Shown here piece by piece: positions 16,603 to 26,029 of a stretch of 64,000 nucleotides of DNA. Under the pieces are notes generated by a model that was given only the letters and a program-made list of their open reading frames with translations, searched no databases and had not been told where the DNA came from. Each line of letters begins with the position of its first letter. Position 1 is the stretch's first letter. A program made the position numbers and the translations under genes. The DNA lies in assembly GCA_965205915.1 (NCBI GenBank), contig OZ242191.1, positions 1,426,001-1,490,000 on the forward strand, written 5' to 3'. The DNA is from VXMO01 sp965205915. Lineage in GTDB: Bacteria; Chloroflexota; Dehalococcoidia; UBA6926.

Positions 16603-16795
16603 GTTACTGTTATCCTCTCCGAAGAGTCTGCCCGCCTTTTGTGGTCTTTCACAACGAATGCGACGCTTTAGAAAATGCTAATGCCATTTAGACCATGTGT
16701 CCACGCCTCGCGTTCTCTCTGCTGAGCCCGGACAAGGTATAGACATTCGATTTGAGCTGGTTCCCAGGGCTGTACGTTGGGACGTCGTTCAGGTC

Positions 16796-16917
16796 GCCGT
16801 CGGCTCCATGTGCCAACCGCTCGGCAACTACGACATGTCGTTCGCGCTACTCAGTACGCTCAAGTCAATCGCCGGATTATTCGTACTGTTGGCCTCAAAG
16901 CCGAAGGTGATGGACGG
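16796..16917 (+). repeat. MFS 3'-tail copy E
   Basis: The frame encodes 'GSMCQPLGNYDMSFALLST' and 'AGLFVLLASKPKV', clearly related to MFS1 'GWMWQLTGNYDISFMLAGA' and to the last helix of copy 2. About 40 codons of the C-terminal membrane helix survive and no upstream MFS body is attached. Together with flanks (16603-16962) this stretch holds no other gene I can support. Confidence 0.75.
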
Positions 16918-16962
16918 GCTAGGGGGGATTGCTGCCAAGAGGCGACGGGTGCCAGACCCCCT

Positions 16963-17904
16963 TCATCTTTCGCAAACGACGCCGTCACCATCGCCATCAC
17001 GGGCGCTGGGAACCTTCCACGAGGGGAAACCCCTGCCTGGCCCCGAGGGTCCCTGTACACGGGATTCGCCCGCCGCCTCAGCCGCCTCACACGTTGAGTA
17101 CACCTCGTCCGCCGGTGAGATAGGGGCCGATGTATCGGACACCGTTGTGGTCAGCTCGACGATCTCATCGCAGGTTGCCAGCATTTCTTGAAGCGCATCT
17201 GCCTCGGTGGGCGTTGCCGTCAAATCCCATGCGTGTTTGATTCTGATCCAGTCGATGGCGTATTCGCACCAGTAGGATCCGTTTGGGGGACGCCATTCAT
17301 CGGGGCCCCGGGCGCCCTTGGAACGGTTGGCGCCGAATGTTACCGCGATCAGGTGGTCAGGGTCGCTAAGCGAGTTGGCAAAAGCCTTCTTCCGTTCGGG
17401 ATTCCATGACCAGCCGCCGGACCTGTGAGCGTTTGCCAGCGGGACGAAGTGGTCGATGTCCAATTCGCCCGGTTCTGTGACTGTTGTACCGGTATAGGAA
17501 CCAAACCACTGTCCCCGGCTGACCCTACATTGTCGGTCGCTTTCATACACGACTTCCACTAGGCTCTCCTCTATCAGGACCTCTTGCCGAGCGCCCTGGC
17601 AGTCACCATCCTCATCGGTCCAGTGCCGCCACTCGGCGCGATCATATTTCGGCAACACCGCCGGAATCTCAGATACAGCTATCGAAAGTTGGGTAATCGA
17701 TGCGGATGTTGCCGCCGGGGTCTCAGTCGGGACGACTGTGGAGATAGACTCAATGATTGGCGTTGCCGTTGATATTGCCGGAATCGCAGTGGCCGGGCTG
17801 CGAAAAGGTGTCGGCTCCCCTTGCTGCTGGCACGAGATCAGAGCCAGAACACCGACAATGATCAAGGCTACAGCGGCGAGCCGGGAGAACCGTCTACGAT
17901 CCAT
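16963..17904 (-). CDS. Secreted HNH nuclease lipoprotein (DUF1524-type) with C-terminal Excalibur domain
   Basis: From ATG 17904 the product has 313 residues. A signal peptide ends in a lipobox (LALISC), followed by a Thr/Pro/Ile linker. The central domain (about 100-240) shows the DUF1524-like HNH pattern: 'ELDIDHFVPLANAHRSGGW', 'DPDHLIAV', 'NRSKGARGPDEWRPP'. The C-terminus has an Excalibur calcium-binding signature, 'CEAAEAAGESRV' and 'DGDGDGVVCER'. Likely a membrane-anchored extracellular nuclease for DNA uptake or degradation. Alternative starts at 17928 and 17940 exist. It lies between MFS tails E and F. Confidence 0.88.
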   Translation of the reverse strand: MDRRRFSRLAAVALIIVGVLALISCQQQGEPTPFRSPATAIPAISTATPIIESISTVVPTETPAATSASITQLSIAVSEIPAVLPKYDRAEWRHWTDEDGDCQGARQEVLIEESLVEVVYESDRQCRVSRGQWFGSYTGTTVTEPGELDIDHFVPLANAHRSGGWSWNPERKKAFANSLSDPDHLIAVTFGANRSKGARGPDEWRPPNGSYWCEYAIDWIRIKHAWDLTATPTEADALQEMLATCDEIVELTTTVSDTSAPISPADEVYSTCEAAEAAGESRVQGPSGPGRGFPSWKVPSARDGDGDGVVCER

Positions 17905-17952
17905 GAGGTTGAGAGTACGTGCGCGCATTGGGCGGGTCAAAGAGAGGGAGCA

Positions 17953-18111
17953 ATCACCCCGTTCGCCACCGGCTGGATGTGGAGTGAGCTTGGCAACTAT
18001 GACGTTGCGTTTACGCTGCTGGGGGCGGGCTGGTTCTTCGGCGGCGTCATCGTCCTGCTGGCACGGGAACCGCGAGAGCCGGTGTCCGGCGTCCAGAAAG
18101 CCTCTGTATGA
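17953..18111 (+). repeat. MFS 3'-tail copy F
   Basis: 52 codons in frame, including 'TPFATGWMWSELGNYDVAF', 'LLGAGWFFGGVIVLLAREP' and a TGA stop, match the last two membrane helices of the MFS proteins. It is the longest tail copy and keeps a full reading frame. Confidence 0.85.
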
Positions 18112-18152
18112 TTCGTCGTATTAGTCACAGGGTCTTCGAGAACTCTAAGTGA
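18108..18152 (+). pseudogene. higB start relic after tail F
   Basis: ATG at 18108 overlaps the stop of tail F and encodes 'MIRRISHRVFENSK', whose first residues match HigB MIRRIR. A later 'TACGTGGACTATCGC' at about 18164 resembles the HigB end (YVDYR). The core is lost. The same MFS-tail plus higB-start junction is therefore present far from the higBA array. No other gene is seen up to 18287. Confidence 0.65.
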
Positions 18153-18287
18153 GCACCGTTACGTGGACTATCGCCCGTCTGCGAAGAACCGCCTACAGCG
18201 CCGACCTGACGCTACTATCCTCGAAGGATTAGACGACTATGGAATTGTCCTTTTCGACCGCGGAGCGGCCCGCAGGATCGGTACTCC

Positions 18288-18845
18288 CTAGTTGAGCCGC
18301 CGAAGCAGGGGGAAGACTTCGCCCAATCGGCTGTCGGAATTCCCCAAGCACGCGAGCGCGAGCTCAACAGCCGTGTTGTCGATGACGAACCGAGCGACGT
18401 CATAGCGTTCGCCCGGTCGTTCGCTACTCAGCAGGTCCACGAAGCGAGCTTCCCCCGCTATCTCGACGTTGTCGCCGGGCCGTGCGGAGAGGCGAATCGG
18501 CCCTGTTGGGGCTGGTCCCAAGTCAGCAATCATGGATGTGAGCTTCCGTTCCACGAACGCAGTTGCGAACGGGCCGATGGGGATGTGGTCAAAGCTTCTG
18601 CTCGTGACGAGGGTCTTCATAGTTTCACCTTGCAGCCACCGATACCCGACCCGGACTGTGTGTACCGTGCCGTCCTGCCCTCTCCCGTGGCCCAACGAAG
18701 CAAGGACCGCGACATCCGATCCAACGTCCAACCCGAACGCGGCGATCGCCGCCTCCTGAACGATACTCTCAAGCGTTCTCTCGGGTTCCGGTGGTTGTCG
18801 GTTCAGACGGTCACGCTTTCCGACGAAGCGAACGGGGCGGGCCAT
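18288..18845 (-). CDS. Hypothetical protein
   Basis: A 185-residue soluble protein. It starts with a basic stretch (MARPVRFVGKRDRLNRQPPEPE) and has an alpha/beta pattern with 'TLESIVQEAAIAAFGLDVG' and 'GPIRLSARPGDNVEIAGEARF'. Composition and codon use fit a real gene, but I recognise no family. It is the last gene before the tRNA-Ser and stands alone in its orientation relative to the next operon. Confidence 0.5.
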   Translation of the reverse strand: MARPVRFVGKRDRLNRQPPEPERTLESIVQEAAIAAFGLDVGSDVAVLASLGHGRGQDGTVHTVRVGYRWLQGETMKTLVTSRSFDHIPIGPFATAFVERKLTSMIADLGPAPTGPIRLSARPGDNVEIAGEARFVDLLSSERPGERYDVARFVIDNTAVELALACLGNSDSRLGEVFPLLRRLN

Positions 18846-19068
18846 GCCTATCTAGCTACACCAGAATCTATGCGAACGCTGTCCAAGTGGAAACGCCGAA
18901 ACCAATCCTGGAGGCCCATACTGCCCTCGGCTGGTATTCTACGTGCCCGTAGTTTGCGAAGAATGTTGGTCATGGCTTCTACCGCGAAGTATACGCCAGC
19001 CCCCCCCCCACTCCGCTTGACCCCCCATCCCTCCCTTCCAATACTGGTATGGCACTGTCACTGACCCT

Positions 19069-19156
19069 GGAGGGGTGGCCGAGAGGACGAAGGCGGCTGT
19101 CTTGAAAACAGCTTTGCGGTAACCCTGCAACGCGGGTTCGAATCCCGCCCCCTCCG
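19069..19156 (+). tRNA. tRNA-Ser (anticodon UGA)
   Basis: GGAGGGG at 19069 pairs with CCCCTCC ending 19155 as the acceptor stem. The anticodon loop is CTTGAAA (TGA), flanked by GGCTGT/ACAGCT arms. A long variable arm typical of tRNA-Ser follows, and the T arm is GCGGGTTCGAATCCCGC. About 88 bases; CCA is not encoded. Reads UCA and related codons. Confidence 0.95.
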
Positions 19157-19341
19157 CTTGTTTTAAAGTTCGCGATCCGGCTTTGGTTGGCCGATGGAGT
19201 CCGTTTGCCGCGTTCCGGCTTTGCCGGCCTATCAGGCTTTCTGGCGGTTCGCGTTCCGACATGGTGTCCCCGCTTGCGCCGAATCCGTTCCCTGTATGAC
19301 ACTGGCTATACAACTACTTGGGGGATGAGGAGCCATATCGG

Positions 19342-20496
19342 ATGAAGATTCATGAATACCAGGCCAAAGACATATTGAAAGCCTTCGGCGTCGCTGTGCC
19401 CAATGGCCGCGTCGCGACTACCGCCGATGAGGCGCGCGCCATCGCGGAGGAGCTTGGCGGCAGGGCCGTCGTCAAGGCGCAGGTCCATGCGGGCGGGCGC
19501 GGCAAGGCGGGAGGCGTCAAGGTCGTTTCGAGTCCGGATGAGGCGGCGGAGTTCGCCGCGGGGCTGCTCGGGACGAACCTCGTCACGGCGCAGACCGGCC
19601 CGCAGGGTGTGCCCGTCAACACGGTTCTCGTTGAGGAGCCCGTTGACATCGCGCAGGAACTCTATCTGAGCGTGACGGTGGACGGCGCGGCCAAGTCGCC
19701 CGTCATCATCGCCTCCGCGGCGGGCGGCATGGAGATTGAGGAGATCGCCGAGCACTCGCCGGAGAAGATCACGCAGGTACACATCGATCCGCTCATCGGC
19801 TATCAGCCGTTCGTTGGGCGTCGCGTGGCCGCGGCGCTGGGTCTGGATGCGGCGCTGGCACGGCCCTTTGGCGCGCTGCTTGGCGGAGTCGTGAACGCGT
19901 TCAACCAGAAGGATCTGAACCTTATCGAGATCAATCCCCTCGTCGTCACCGGCGATGGCAAGCTGCTCGCGGCAGACGGCAAGATCGATACGGACGAGAA
20001 CGGCCACTTCCGCCACCGCGACCTTGCTGAGTTGCGCGATCCCGATCAAGAGGACCCGCTTGAGCGGAACGCCAACGACAAGGGCGTGCAGTACGTCAAG
20101 CTGGACGGCGATGTTGGCTGCATGGTGAACGGCGCGGGCCTCGCGATGGCCACGATGGATGTCATCGCGCAAGTTGGCCACGCTCCGGCCAACTTCCTGG
20201 ACGTTGGCGGCGGCGGTACAGAGGAGCAGGTCGCTGAGGCGTTCAAGATCATCGTCTCCGACCCTGACGTCAAGAAGGTGCTGATCAACGTCTTTGGCGG
20301 CATCCTGCGTTGCGATGTTCTGGCGAACGGCATCGTCGCCGCCTATAAGGAAGTCGATGTGAACGTTCCCATCATCGTGCGCATGACGGGGACGAATTCT
20401 GAGGAGGGCGCGGAGATCCTGCGCAACTCCGACATCCCCGTCGCCGTCGCCGCCGATCTCAACGACGCGGCGCAGAAGGTTAGAGATATCAATTAG
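19342..20496 (+). CDS. sucC: Succinate--CoA ligase (ADP-forming) subunit beta
   Basis: Starts 'MKIHEYQAKDILKAFGV', the classic SucC N-terminus, with GAGGAG upstream; in-frame sequence before it is not part of the family. The 384-residue protein has an ATP-grasp domain ('VVKAQVHAGGRGKAGGVKVV') and the C-terminal CoA ligase fold ('GGGTEEQVAEAFKIIVSDPD', 'NVFGGILRCDVLANGIV'). It catalyses the substrate-level phosphorylation step of the TCA cycle with SucD. sucD follows after 63 bases, so one operon is likely. Confidence 0.97.
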   Translation: MKIHEYQAKDILKAFGVAVPNGRVATTADEARAIAEELGGRAVVKAQVHAGGRGKAGGVKVVSSPDEAAEFAAGLLGTNLVTAQTGPQGVPVNTVLVEEPVDIAQELYLSVTVDGAAKSPVIIASAAGGMEIEEIAEHSPEKITQVHIDPLIGYQPFVGRRVAAALGLDAALARPFGALLGGVVNAFNQKDLNLIEINPLVVTGDGKLLAADGKIDTDENGHFRHRDLAELRDPDQEDPLERNANDKGVQYVKLDGDVGCMVNGAGLAMATMDVIAQVGHAPANFLDVGGGGTEEQVAEAFKIIVSDPDVKKVLINVFGGILRCDVLANGIVAAYKEVDVNVPIIVRMTGTNSEEGAEILRNSDIPVAVAADLNDAAQKVRDIN

Positions 20497-20559
20497 GGTA
20501 CGCGGCGACCGGAATTCAAACCGACAACACTGATAATACGTTCGAGGAGAAACAAGTAG

Positions 20560-21450
20560 ATGAGCATTCTTGTTGGCGAAAACACCCGCGTGCTGGTTCA
20601 GGGCATGAGCGGCCGCGAGGGAACATTCCAAACTGAGCGGTGCATCGCCTTTGGCACAAACGTCGTGGCGGGCGTCACGCCGGGCCGTGGCGGCACGACG
20701 CACATCGATCGACCCATGTACGACTCCGTGGCGGAGGCGGTCGAACAGGAGGGCGCAAACGTGTCCCTCATCTTCGTTCCCGCCGCGTTCGCGACGGACG
20801 CGCTGCTTGAGGCTGCGGAGGGCGGCGTCGAACTGATCGTCTGCATCACGGACGGCCTGCCGACGCTGGACATGGCGCAGGTTGCGCAGTACCTGGTCAA
20901 GAAGGGCGTCCGGCTGATCGGCCCCAACTGCCCCGGCCTGACCTCCGTCGCGGAGAAGCAAAAGGTCGGCATCATTCCCGGCAACATCCACATGGAGGGC
21001 CGCATCGGTGTCATCTCACGCTCCGGCACGCTGACCTATGAGGCCGTCTCGCAGTTGACCGCGCTCGGCATCGGACAGTCCACGTGTGTTGGCGTCGGCG
21101 GCGATCCTATCATCGGCATGCGCCACCGCGACATCCTGGAGTTGTTCGAGAATGACCCTGACACGGACGCTGTCGTGCTCATCGGCGAAATCGGTGGAAC
21201 GGCAGAGCAGGAAGCCGCGGAGTACATCAAGAACCACATGAGCAAGCCGGTAACGGGGTTCATCGCGGGCGCGACTGCCCCTCCCGGGCGACGCATGGGA
21301 CACGCGGGCGCCATCATCACGGGCACGGCGGCGACGGCGGAGGCCAAGAAGCAGGCCCTGCGCGATGCCGGTTGCTACGTGTCGGACAGCCCGGGGCAGA
21401 TCGGCATCACCGTGCAGCGCATGTTGACGGAGAAGCGCATCGGGAGCTAG
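20560..21450 (+). CDS. sucD: Succinate--CoA ligase subunit alpha
   Basis: A 296-residue protein with the Rossmann CoA-binding domain ('VLVQGMSGREGTFQTERC', 'GRGGTTHIDRPMYDSV'), the 'LIGPNCPGL' loop and the active-site phosphohistidine motif 'MGHAGAIITG'. GAGGAG precedes the ATG. Forms the heteromeric enzyme with SucC and interconverts succinyl-CoA and succinate with nucleotide phosphorylation. Confidence 0.97.
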   Translation: MSILVGENTRVLVQGMSGREGTFQTERCIAFGTNVVAGVTPGRGGTTHIDRPMYDSVAEAVEQEGANVSLIFVPAAFATDALLEAAEGGVELIVCITDGLPTLDMAQVAQYLVKKGVRLIGPNCPGLTSVAEKQKVGIIPGNIHMEGRIGVISRSGTLTYEAVSQLTALGIGQSTCVGVGGDPIIGMRHRDILELFENDPDTDAVVLIGEIGGTAEQEAAEYIKNHMSKPVTGFIAGATAPPGRRMGHAGAIITGTAATAEAKKQALRDAGCYVSDSPGQIGITVQRMLTEKRIGS

Positions 21451-21525
21451 GGGAGACCTATCCATTAACCCCGTCCGCGCGTTGTTTCGTTTAGCAGTGG
21501 TCTTATTCCGGGGAGTTCTTTCCGT

Positions 21526-24108
21526 ATGTTGCTGACCCGTCTCGCTCTGCGCGCGCGCATTGTAACGCTCGTCATCCTGGCCCTTCTCATCGCGGGCGGC
21601 ATCTGGTCATACACCCGGCTGGAAGTTGAACTGTTCCCGTCCGTCGATTTTCCGTTGGTCACCGTGGTCACGTTCTATCCGCAGGCTGACCCGGAGACCG
21701 TCCTGAACGACGTGACGATTCCCATTGAGGAAATCCTGCTACAGCAGGACGATGTCCTTACGGTAACCTCCACCTCCTCCCTCAACCTGTCGGTCGCATT
21801 TGCCGAGTTTGAGTTCGGGGCAGACACACCGGCAATTGAGGCGGCGGTGCGGGCGGAAATCGAGCGACTCCAATTCCCGCCGTCGGTCGCCGCGCCGCGC
21901 GTGAGCCGCCTTAATTTTGAGCAGTTCCCGGTGCTGCAGATGTCGGTGCTGGGCGACCTGCCGCCGTCGGACTTGCAGGAGCTGGTTGAGAGTGACGTTT
22001 TGCCTCGCCTGCGCGCTGTTGAGGGAGTCGACAGCGCGGACATTCCGGTGAGCGCCGGAGCGGCAGGGGTCATCAGCCGAACGAATGGGTTGCCCAGCCT
22101 GACGATCGACTTCGTCAAGAGCGCCGACGCCAACACGGTGGAGGTGGTCAAGGCCGTTCTCGAAGAGTTGGATGACATCAAGACGGGGCTCCCGGCTGAT
22201 ATCCAGTTCACGGAAATCTCCAACCAGGCGCCGGAGATCGAGGACTCCATCAACTCGCTGGGGCGGGAGGTGGCGCTTGGAGCGGCCCTCGCCATCCTGG
22301 TCATCCTCGCATTCCTGTTGAGCGTGCGTCCCACGTTCGTTACCGGTATTTCAATTCCCTCAAGCCTCCTCATCGCCATTATCGTTATGAACCTGCAGGG
22401 CATGAGCCTGAACCTCGTCACGCTTGGCGGCCTTGCCATCGCGGCGGGGCGCGTCGTCGATGACTCCATCGTCGTTATGGAGAACGTCTATAGACACATC
22501 CAGGACGGCGATAACCGGCTGGAGGCGGCCTACGCGGGCACTCGGGAAGTCGCTATGCCCATCACAATCGCGACGCTGACGACCATTGCCGTCTTTGCGC
22601 CGCTGGGCTTCATCGGCGGCATCGTCAGTGAGTTCTTTCTCCCGTTTGCGCTCGTTATCACCTACGCCTTGCTCGCATCGCTTGTTGTGGCGTTGACCGC
22701 TGTGCCCGTCCTGGCCAGCATGCTCATCAAGCGCCACGCAACGGATACGGCGGAAGAGCTGCTCTCCCAACGCATCGTGCGCATCTACACGCCGATGATC
22801 ACGTGGGCGCTCGGGCACCGTCTTTACACGATCCTCGGCGCGGTTGTCCTGTTCGTCAGCAGCCTCTTCCTGCTCATCTGGATCCCCGTAGGATTCCTGC
22901 CGGGGGGCGGGCAGAATGCGCTAACCATTGAGATAGAGGCGTCGCCAACCACACCGCGTGACACCGTGGTGGGCTACCTGGATAGCGCGGAGGCGCGGCT
23001 TGAGGAATTGCGCGTAGCCGGAGAGGTTGACGCCTACTCGTCGCGGATCGGTGGCGGCAGCTTCTTCGATGGCCCCGCAGGCGGGCTTACCCAGATCAAC
23101 ATCACTGCGCGACTGACCGAAGACACGGACGCCGATGCAATGGCGGACCTGCTCCGCGCGGAGCTTGCGGGGCCGGACCGAACCGTTTTCATCCAACAGG
23201 CTCAGGGTGGCGGCCCGCCGGCAGGCCAAGCTGAGGTGCGCCTGATCAGCGAGGACTACGATCTCCTCAAGCAGGCCTCTGATTCCCTCATCGGCCCCCT
23301 CAGCGCCATGGACGGCGTTATCAACGTTCGCACCGATGCCGTCGATGTGGCCGCGGCCGGACCCTTCAGCGCCGCCGCCATCCCAATTACCCGCGTGGAT
23401 GGTCGCAGAACCGTCACCATCTCCGGCGTCATTACGGCTCAGGATACGCGCACCGTTAGCGCCGAGATCGACCGGATTGTGGCGGGGGTGGGTTTGCCGC
23501 CCGGCGTGGAGCGCGAGACCGGCGGCGTTTTCTCCGATATCGAGGAAGTGTTCCAGCAGATGATCCTGGCCATGGCCATCGGCGCGGCGCTTGTCTACAT
23601 CGTCATGCTGCTGGCGCAACGATCATTCATCACGCCGGTGATCATCCTGATTGCCGTGCCGCTCGCGTTCACCGGCGCGTTGGCGGCTCTCGCGATTACA
23701 CAACGCTCGCTCAGCCTGCCCGGGCTCATGGGGCTGCTCATGTTGATCGGGTTGGTGGTGACGAATGCCGTTGTGCTGATCGCCTTTGTGGATCAACTAC
23801 GGGCGCGGGGACTGCGAATTCCTGAAGCCCTGATTCAGGGTGGACAGGCGCGCATTCGGCCCATCCTGATGACCGCCCTAACGACGAGCTTTGTGCTGCT
23901 GCCGCTAGCCCTTGAAGAGGGCGACTCCGGCGGCATCATCGGCGCGGAGTTGGCGACGGTCATCATCGGCGGCCTGATGACCTCCACCATCCTGACCCTC
24001 GTCGTCGTGCCCGTCGTCTACCGCCTCCTGCGTCGGGAACGACGCGCTCCTAACGACACGCCGACGCCACCAACGCCAAGCCCCGCCCCGGCAGGCGGGG
24101 CGGAGTGA
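21526..24108 (+). CDS. RND-family efflux permease
   Basis: An 860-residue inner membrane protein with the HAE/AcrB layout: helix 1 near residues 10-30, a first periplasmic domain (about 35-240), helices 2-6, a second periplasmic domain (about 450-620) and helices 7-12. The proton-relay pair is present in the fourth-helix motif 'AAGRVVDDSIVVMEN'. It is about 170 residues shorter than Gram-negative AcrB, so the periplasmic domains are reduced, and no adaptor or TolC gene lies nearby. Fits an envelope without an outer membrane. Substrate unknown. Confidence 0.92.
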   Translation: MLLTRLALRARIVTLVILALLIAGGIWSYTRLEVELFPSVDFPLVTVVTFYPQADPETVLNDVTIPIEEILLQQDDVLTVTSTSSLNLSVAFAEFEFGADTPAIEAAVRAEIERLQFPPSVAAPRVSRLNFEQFPVLQMSVLGDLPPSDLQELVESDVLPRLRAVEGVDSADIPVSAGAAGVISRTNGLPSLTIDFVKSADANTVEVVKAVLEELDDIKTGLPADIQFTEISNQAPEIEDSINSLGREVALGAALAILVILAFLLSVRPTFVTGISIPSSLLIAIIVMNLQGMSLNLVTLGGLAIAAGRVVDDSIVVMENVYRHIQDGDNRLEAAYAGTREVAMPITIATLTTIAVFAPLGFIGGIVSEFFLPFALVITYALLASLVVALTAVPVLASMLIKRHATDTAEELLSQRIVRIYTPMITWALGHRLYTILGAVVLFVSSLFLLIWIPVGFLPGGGQNALTIEIEASPTTPRDTVVGYLDSAEARLEELRVAGEVDAYSSRIGGGSFFDGPAGGLTQINITARLTEDTDADAMADLLRAELAGPDRTVFIQQAQGGGPPAGQAEVRLISEDYDLLKQASDSLIGPLSAMDGVINVRTDAVDVAAAGPFSAAAIPITRVDGRRTVTISGVITAQDTRTVSAEIDRIVAGVGLPPGVERETGGVFSDIEEVFQQMILAMAIGAALVYIVMLLAQRSFITPVIILIAVPLAFTGALAALAITQRSLSLPGLMGLLMLIGLVVTNAVVLIAFVDQLRARGLRIPEALIQGGQARIRPILMTALTTSFVLLPLALEEGDSGGIIGAELATVIIGGLMTSTILTLVVVPVVYRLLRRERRAPNDTPTPPTPSPAPAGGAE

Positions 24109-24112
24109 GAGG

Positions 24113-24919
24113 CTACTCCTCGCTGAACAACCCCGTCTCCCCCGCCTCACCATCTCGCATCCTCGGTATCAGGCGGGAATAGACCTCTTGTGGGGCGAGG
24201 CGGCGGCGTAGGCCGGGCGACAAGAGTTCCCATCGGCGCATCCACCATGCCCCCTCCGCCAACGCCGTCGTGTAGCATCGCGCCGCCTCTCGACGACGCT
24301 CAAGGACGCTGCGCACGTCAATAGACGTCGTCGGACGCTGCGAGGTTTGAGCAAAATGCAGGGCGTCCCGCACGCCGTCGGTCTGCTGTTTCCCCGTCAA
24401 CCTTCCAATGCGTAGACTCGCTGCGAGTTGGCGACGGGCGAAAACTGCGGCGTAGAGACGGGGAGGCGCGGAAACGTTACTTTGCGCTCCGACGGCCTGA
24501 AGCGTGGCCGCGCCCATCGCCATGTGCTCCACGTTGCCGGTGCCACCCGTCGCGTCAAAGGTGATGACGACGTTTGGTCGCAGCCTGTGCAATTCAGTGG
24601 CTACGTCGTCAGCGAGTGTTTCAACGTCAGTCGCTCGCGAACCGTCCACCCCCACAGGCAGGAAACTCCACCCCGCGATTCCGAGGACTCCCGTCGCGGC
24701 CTCAAGCTCTGCGAGGCGTTCCGGCGTGGGCAACCCGTCCTCGCCCGTTCCAAAGGGGCCGTAGATGACGCGGACATCGCAGCCACGGGCGGCGTAGAGG
24801 GCGAGTGTGCCGCCGATGATGAAGGTTTCATCGTCCGGGTGCGCGAGGACAGCGACGATGCGCGGACGCTCTCCCGCGTCATCCCCTGCGCCTCCATTGG
24901 AGGCTGTCTGTGGCATCAT
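24113..24919 (-). CDS. PIG-L family deacetylase
   Basis: A 268-residue protein with the signature 'VAVLAHPDDETFIIGGTLAL' (metal-binding His-Pro-Asp-Asp) and the second site 'GNVEHMAMG'. The family removes N-acetyl groups from GlcNAc-type sugars or related conjugates such as mycothiol or bacillithiol precursors, using a zinc ion. It is convergent with the RND gene, four bases apart, and divergent from the PAC2 gene. The specific substrate cannot be told from sequence. Confidence 0.9.
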   Translation of the reverse strand: MMPQTASNGGAGDDAGERPRIVAVLAHPDDETFIIGGTLALYAARGCDVRVIYGPFGTGEDGLPTPERLAELEAATGVLGIAGWSFLPVGVDGSRATDVETLADDVATELHRLRPNVVITFDATGGTGNVEHMAMGAATLQAVGAQSNVSAPPRLYAAVFARRQLAASLRIGRLTGKQQTDGVRDALHFAQTSQRPTTSIDVRSVLERRREAARCYTTALAEGAWWMRRWELLSPGLRRRLAPQEVYSRLIPRMRDGEAGETGLFSEE

Positions 24920-25033
24920 CGGGGCGGCTCAGAGACGCCCGCGCATTTGGACGGCGGGACACTTATAATAGACGCAGCCCGGCCCGGCGTCCGAGACTGG
25001 GAGCGGACGAGGGGAGCGAACTTGGGAGGGACT

Positions 25034-25936
25034 ATGCGGATTGGCGCGTTTGAAGTGAGTGACGAATTACCCCAACTACGTGATCCGCACATATTCGCCA
25101 TCCTCCAACCGTGGATTGATGTAGGCTCCGTGGGCACCCTTGCCCTCGGAACGCTCGAATCACAGTTTAGCGCGACGGAGTTGGGCCGCCTCGCGCGTCC
25201 GAGCCAGTTCTACGACCTTACACGCTATCGCCCAATGCTATACCGGCGGAAGGGTGAGCGCATCGTCGAGATTCCCAACACCATCGTGCGCTATGCGACC
25301 GGCGATGGCGACAACGATTTCATCTTCATGCATATCCTGGAGCCGCACAATAACGGAGAGGACTTTGTGGACTCGCTGCTGGAGCTGACGGATCGACTGA
25401 ACGTGCGGCGCTATTGCCAGGTGGGAGCAATGTACGGCTCCGCCCCGCACACGCGGCCGCTGTTGGCCAGCGGGCAGGCATCCGACCCGGAAGTGCAGTC
25501 AATCCTACAGCGCGCCGGTGTTCGCTCCTCAAACTACGAGGGCCCGACGAGCATGATGGCAATCGCGACACAGGAGCTGGTTAAGCGTGGCGTCGATACG
25601 CTCTCGGCGCTGATCCAGCTACCACCCTACGCGCGACTTGAGGAGGACCATCGTGGACAGGAGAAGCTGCTCAAGCTGCTTTCTCCCATCTACGGCTTCA
25701 CAATCAAGGACCTGACCAAAATCGAGCAGGACGGCGACCGCCAGTATGCGGAGATTGATCGCATGGCGCAGCGAGAGCCGCGCGTCCGCTCCCTCGTCAA
25801 GCAGCTTGAAGAGGCGTACGACACCGAGGTCGGCACGCAGCAGGGCGAGATCGGCGAGATGAACGAACAGGATCCGCCGCGCCTCGCCCCGGACGTGGAA
25901 GACTTCCTGCGGGGGCTTGAGCAGCGGGACGAGTAA
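25034..25936 (+). CDS. PAC2 family protein (proteasome assembly chaperone-like)
   Basis: From ATG 25034, with GGGAGGG upstream, the protein has 300 residues. 'ELPQLRDPHIFAILQPWIDVGSV' and 'IFMHILEPHNNGEDFVDSLL' followed by 'VGAMYGSAPHTRP' match the PAC2 fold, a phosphorylase-like domain found in proteins of unclear role in bacteria. The C-terminal 70 residues are acidic and helical. The open frame extends upstream antiparallel to the PIG-L gene, but that part is not coding. Function in Chloroflexota is not known. Confidence 0.85.
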   Translation: MRIGAFEVSDELPQLRDPHIFAILQPWIDVGSVGTLALGTLESQFSATELGRLARPSQFYDLTRYRPMLYRRKGERIVEIPNTIVRYATGDGDNDFIFMHILEPHNNGEDFVDSLLELTDRLNVRRYCQVGAMYGSAPHTRPLLASGQASDPEVQSILQRAGVRSSNYEGPTSMMAIATQELVKRGVDTLSALIQLPPYARLEEDHRGQEKLLKLLSPIYGFTIKDLTKIEQDGDRQYAEIDRMAQREPRVRSLVKQLEEAYDTEVGTQQGEIGEMNEQDPPRLAPDVEDFLRGLEQRDE

Positions 25937-26029
25937 GAGGATACTCGCGGTCATGCGCTCCCAAAACCGACGCATGGATTTCGACCTTCAGCCGAATCTG
26001 GCCATTCCGGCGCAGGACTGGAGCAAGTG

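Noticed and set aside
8220..18290. Insertion sequence or transposon as carrier of the cargo genes
   Set aside because: No transposase frame and no terminal inverted repeats were seen at the cargo borders.
24428..25033. Upstream extension of the PAC2 frame by about 200 residues
   Set aside because: The extension is antisense to the well-supported PIG-L gene; ATG 25034 with GGGAGGG is the natural start.
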